Assembly (NCBI GenBank): GCA_903854175.1
Contig: CAINVQ010000012.1
Location: 1 to 15,371, forward strand
Source: an uncultured Actinomycetes bacterium
GTDB taxonomy: Bacteria > Actinomycetota > Acidimicrobiia > Acidimicrobiales > RAAP-2
Direction: 5' to 3'
DNA length: 15,371 nucleotides
The position numbers and the translations under genes are program-made. Shown piece by piece: positions 14,349-15,371 of the stretch. Positions within the stretch are counted from its first letter, which is position 1. Every line of letters starts with the position of its first letter. The notes under the pieces are model-generated. The model searched no databases and was not told the DNA's origin. It was given only the letters and a program-made list of their open reading frames with translations.

Positions 14349-14361
14349 GCTACTTAGTAAC
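14349..14361. promoter_or_regulatory. Second half-site pair (GCTACT-T-AGTAAC)
   Basis: The half-sites GCTACT and AGTAAC are the same as in the operator at 14319-14337 apart from one base, but only one base apart instead of seven. This second pair lies further from the gene and might be a weaker or differently spaced binding site. Confidence 0.35.
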
Positions 14362-14378
14362 CTCGAAAGATTAACGGA

Positions 14379-14394
14379 GCGCCACGTTGGGCGC
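14379..14394 (-). terminator. Possible weak terminator after the second SDR gene
   Basis: On the minus strand the 5-bp stem GCGCC/GGCGC with a 6-base loop lies 7 bases after the SDR stop. No clear T-run follows, only TTAATCTTTC further on, so this is a weak candidate. Confidence 0.25.
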
Positions 14395-14401
14395 GAACTG
14401 G

Positions 14402-15148
14402 CTACATTCCCAGTCGTTCCTTGATGTCTACAGGGACAAAGTTGTTTTCGGTCGTGGTCTCAGCTTCCACAAGCTCAACGAGGCGGTCGGAAACTTCAAC
14501 AGGGTTCATCTGGTCAGTAACTGTGAATTGACCAACCATTTTGAATAAATCTTCTGCTGCCTTGTTAAGAGACGTGTCACCGAACCATTCCCACATTGAA
14601 TCAACCATGCGGTCATTAAATCCTGTGGCGTATGGTCCAGGATTAATGATCGTTACGTCAATACCAAGTGGTGCAACTTCCATTCGCATGGCTTTACCCA
14701 TTGCTTCTAGAGCGTGCTTAGTCATTGAATAAGGGCCAAAGGCTGGCGCGCTGAATACTCCTGCAATCGAAGACATGATGATTACTCGACCACTCTTGCG
14801 CGGGACCATGTCCTTTAGAACTTCTTGGGTAATAGCCATGGTGCCGAAAACATTTACTTCAAAGAGGTGGCGGAGTCGGTCCATAGGAATATCTGCGATT
14901 GGACCAGTTTGTCCGGCGCCAGCATTATTGATGAGAACATCAATTTCAAAGTCATGAACTTTTTTGACGTCAGCTGAAGTGATGTCAAGTTTTATAACAG
15001 TCAGCTGAGGCGCTTCTGCTTTTAATTCACTCGCCTGTTGTTCTGTTTCAGTTGTTGCAATCACATGGTGTCCGCGTTCAGCTAGCGCTAATGCCGCTAG
15101 CTTTCCAAAGCCTGATCCTGCGCCGGTGATAAGTACGTTTTTGCTCAT
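14402..15148 (-). CDS. Short-chain dehydrogenase/reductase
   Basis: This 248-residue classical SDR oxidoreductase has the cofactor motif TGAGSGFG (8-15), NNAG (74-77), N99, S127, Y140 and K144 in YSMTKHALE, which is a complete catalytic tetrad. The C-terminal half is typical of a group of bacterial SDRs related to retinol/steroid-type dehydrogenases, and the substrate cannot be told. I start it at the ATG at 15148, because the frame continues to 15310 only by running antisense through the neighbouring gene, and TATACT sits 6 bases upstream of 15148. The adjacent FabG-like gene is a different SDR subgroup with its own promoter. Confidence 0.85.
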   Translation of the reverse strand: MSKNVLITGAGSGFGKLAALALAERGHHVIATTETEQQASELKAEAPQLTVIKLDITSADVKKVHDFEIDVLINNAGAGQTGPIADIPMDRLRHLFEVNVFGTMAITQEVLKDMVPRKSGRVIIMSSIAGVFSAPAFGPYSMTKHALEAMGKAMRMEVAPLGIDVTIINPGPYATGFNDRMVDSMWEWFGDTSLNKAAEDLFKMVGQFTVTDQMNPVEVSDRLVELVEAETTTENNFVPVDIKERLGM

Positions 15149-15154
15149 TGCCGG

Positions 15155-15160
15155 AGTATA
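15155..15160 (-). promoter_or_regulatory. -10 element (TATACT) for the second SDR gene
   Basis: TATACT is followed by CCGGCA and then the ATG at 15148. It is the best TATAAT-like box of the leaderless series and it fixes the start. Confidence 0.65.
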
Positions 15161-15186
15161 GATTCTCACAGCAGATTGAGCACTTA

Positions 15187-15371
15187 CTAGTTCCTTCTCG
15201 CCCCACGAACAGGCGCCAAGATGACGAGCGATAAATAGGTGACGATTGCAATTGCGAGATGCATCCACACCAGGACAAATACTGCAGCACCCGGTTGGCC
15301 AAGAATCCAAATTACGAGATCTGGCAGGAGCAGCACAATTGTCACCGCAAACGCCAAACGAAGAAACAGCC
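15187..15371 (-). CDS. Membrane protein, C-terminal part
   Basis: The last 61 codons of a minus-strand gene enter from the right edge and end in TAG at 15187. The piece is very hydrophobic, with about two membrane segments: one at the edge (LRLAFAVTIVLLLPDLVIWI) and another around VFVLVWMHLAIAIVTYLSLVIL, then a basic tail APVRGARRN. It could be a small integral membrane protein of the DUF6069 type, but that is a guess. The short gap to the SDR gene suggests separate promoters, as TATACT lies in between. Confidence 0.5.
   Translation of the reverse strand, partial: LFLRLAFAVTIVLLLPDLVIWILGQPGAAVFVLVWMHLAIAIVTYLSLVILAPVRGARRN

Noticed and set aside
15080..15102. 8-bp inverted repeat AGCTAGCG/CGCTAGCT in the second SDR
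   Set aside because: It lies in coding sequence for Leu-Ala repeats, so coding bias explains it.
259..15302. Numerous long ORFs on the opposite strand of, or in other frames to, known genes
   Set aside because: They overlap conserved genes fully, lack ribosome sites or recognisable motifs, and read as low-complexity or Ser/Arg/Thr-rich products.
15149..15310. N-terminal extension of the second SDR to 15310
   Set aside because: The added part overlaps the end of another membrane-protein gene in a different frame and contains no SDR features; the TATACT-N6-ATG layout supports 15148.
1..15371. CRISPR arrays, insertion sequences, integrases or phage genes
   Set aside because: No regularly spaced repeats, transposase motifs or integrase near the tRNA were seen.

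Overview
The window is a gene-dense bacterial chromosome segment, probably from a planktonic actinobacterium. The evidence is mycothiol biosynthesis (mshA beside a YbjN-like gene), the mshA / proC / rex / hemC-hemD-hemB gene string, an actinobacterial-style HemB zinc loop, a nickel superoxide dismutase with its dedicated SodX protease, and a Ser/Thr-rich extracytoplasmic linker. Base composition looks moderate rather than GC-rich. The linker and composition hint at Acidimicrobiia or a streamlined freshwater/marine lineage, but this cannot be settled from the sequence alone. No mobile element, CRISPR array or rRNA was seen, and no gene-free stretch reaches 300 bases.

Layout. Positions 1-1769 (minus) hold the start of the complex I operon: nuoA, nuoB, nuoC and the first 90 codons of nuoD, packed with 4-base start/stop overlaps. 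A geranylgeranyl-reductase family flavoprotein (1873-3210, plus) diverges from nuoA and probably saturates the menaquinone tail used by complex I. An FTR1-type iron permease follows (3289-4143, plus), preceded by a 12-codon upstream ORF whose stop overlaps the permease start. From 11097 down to 4124 runs a long minus-strand series: mshA, ybjN-like, proC, rex, hemC, hemD, hemB and an unrecognised membrane-anchored protein. hemA, which commonly lies between rex and hemC in actinobacteria, is absent here. sodX (minus) and sodN (plus) diverge at 11448-11508, and sodN ends in a strong hairpin terminator. A small DksA/TraR-like zinc-finger gene, tRNA-Lys(UUU), an MFS transporter and two short-chain dehydrogenases complete the right side, with the end of a membrane protein at the edge.

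Themes. Redox and metal balance link the region: complex I and quinone tail reduction, the NADH/NAD+ sensor Rex, mycothiol, Ni-SOD, iron uptake and heme synthesis. Many genes show TANNNT, six bases, then the start codon, with no Shine-Dalgarno sequence, which is the layout of leaderless transcription. This rule sharpens several start sites, including an apparent ATC start for the MFS transporter, which lies inside a perfect 16-bp inverted repeat.
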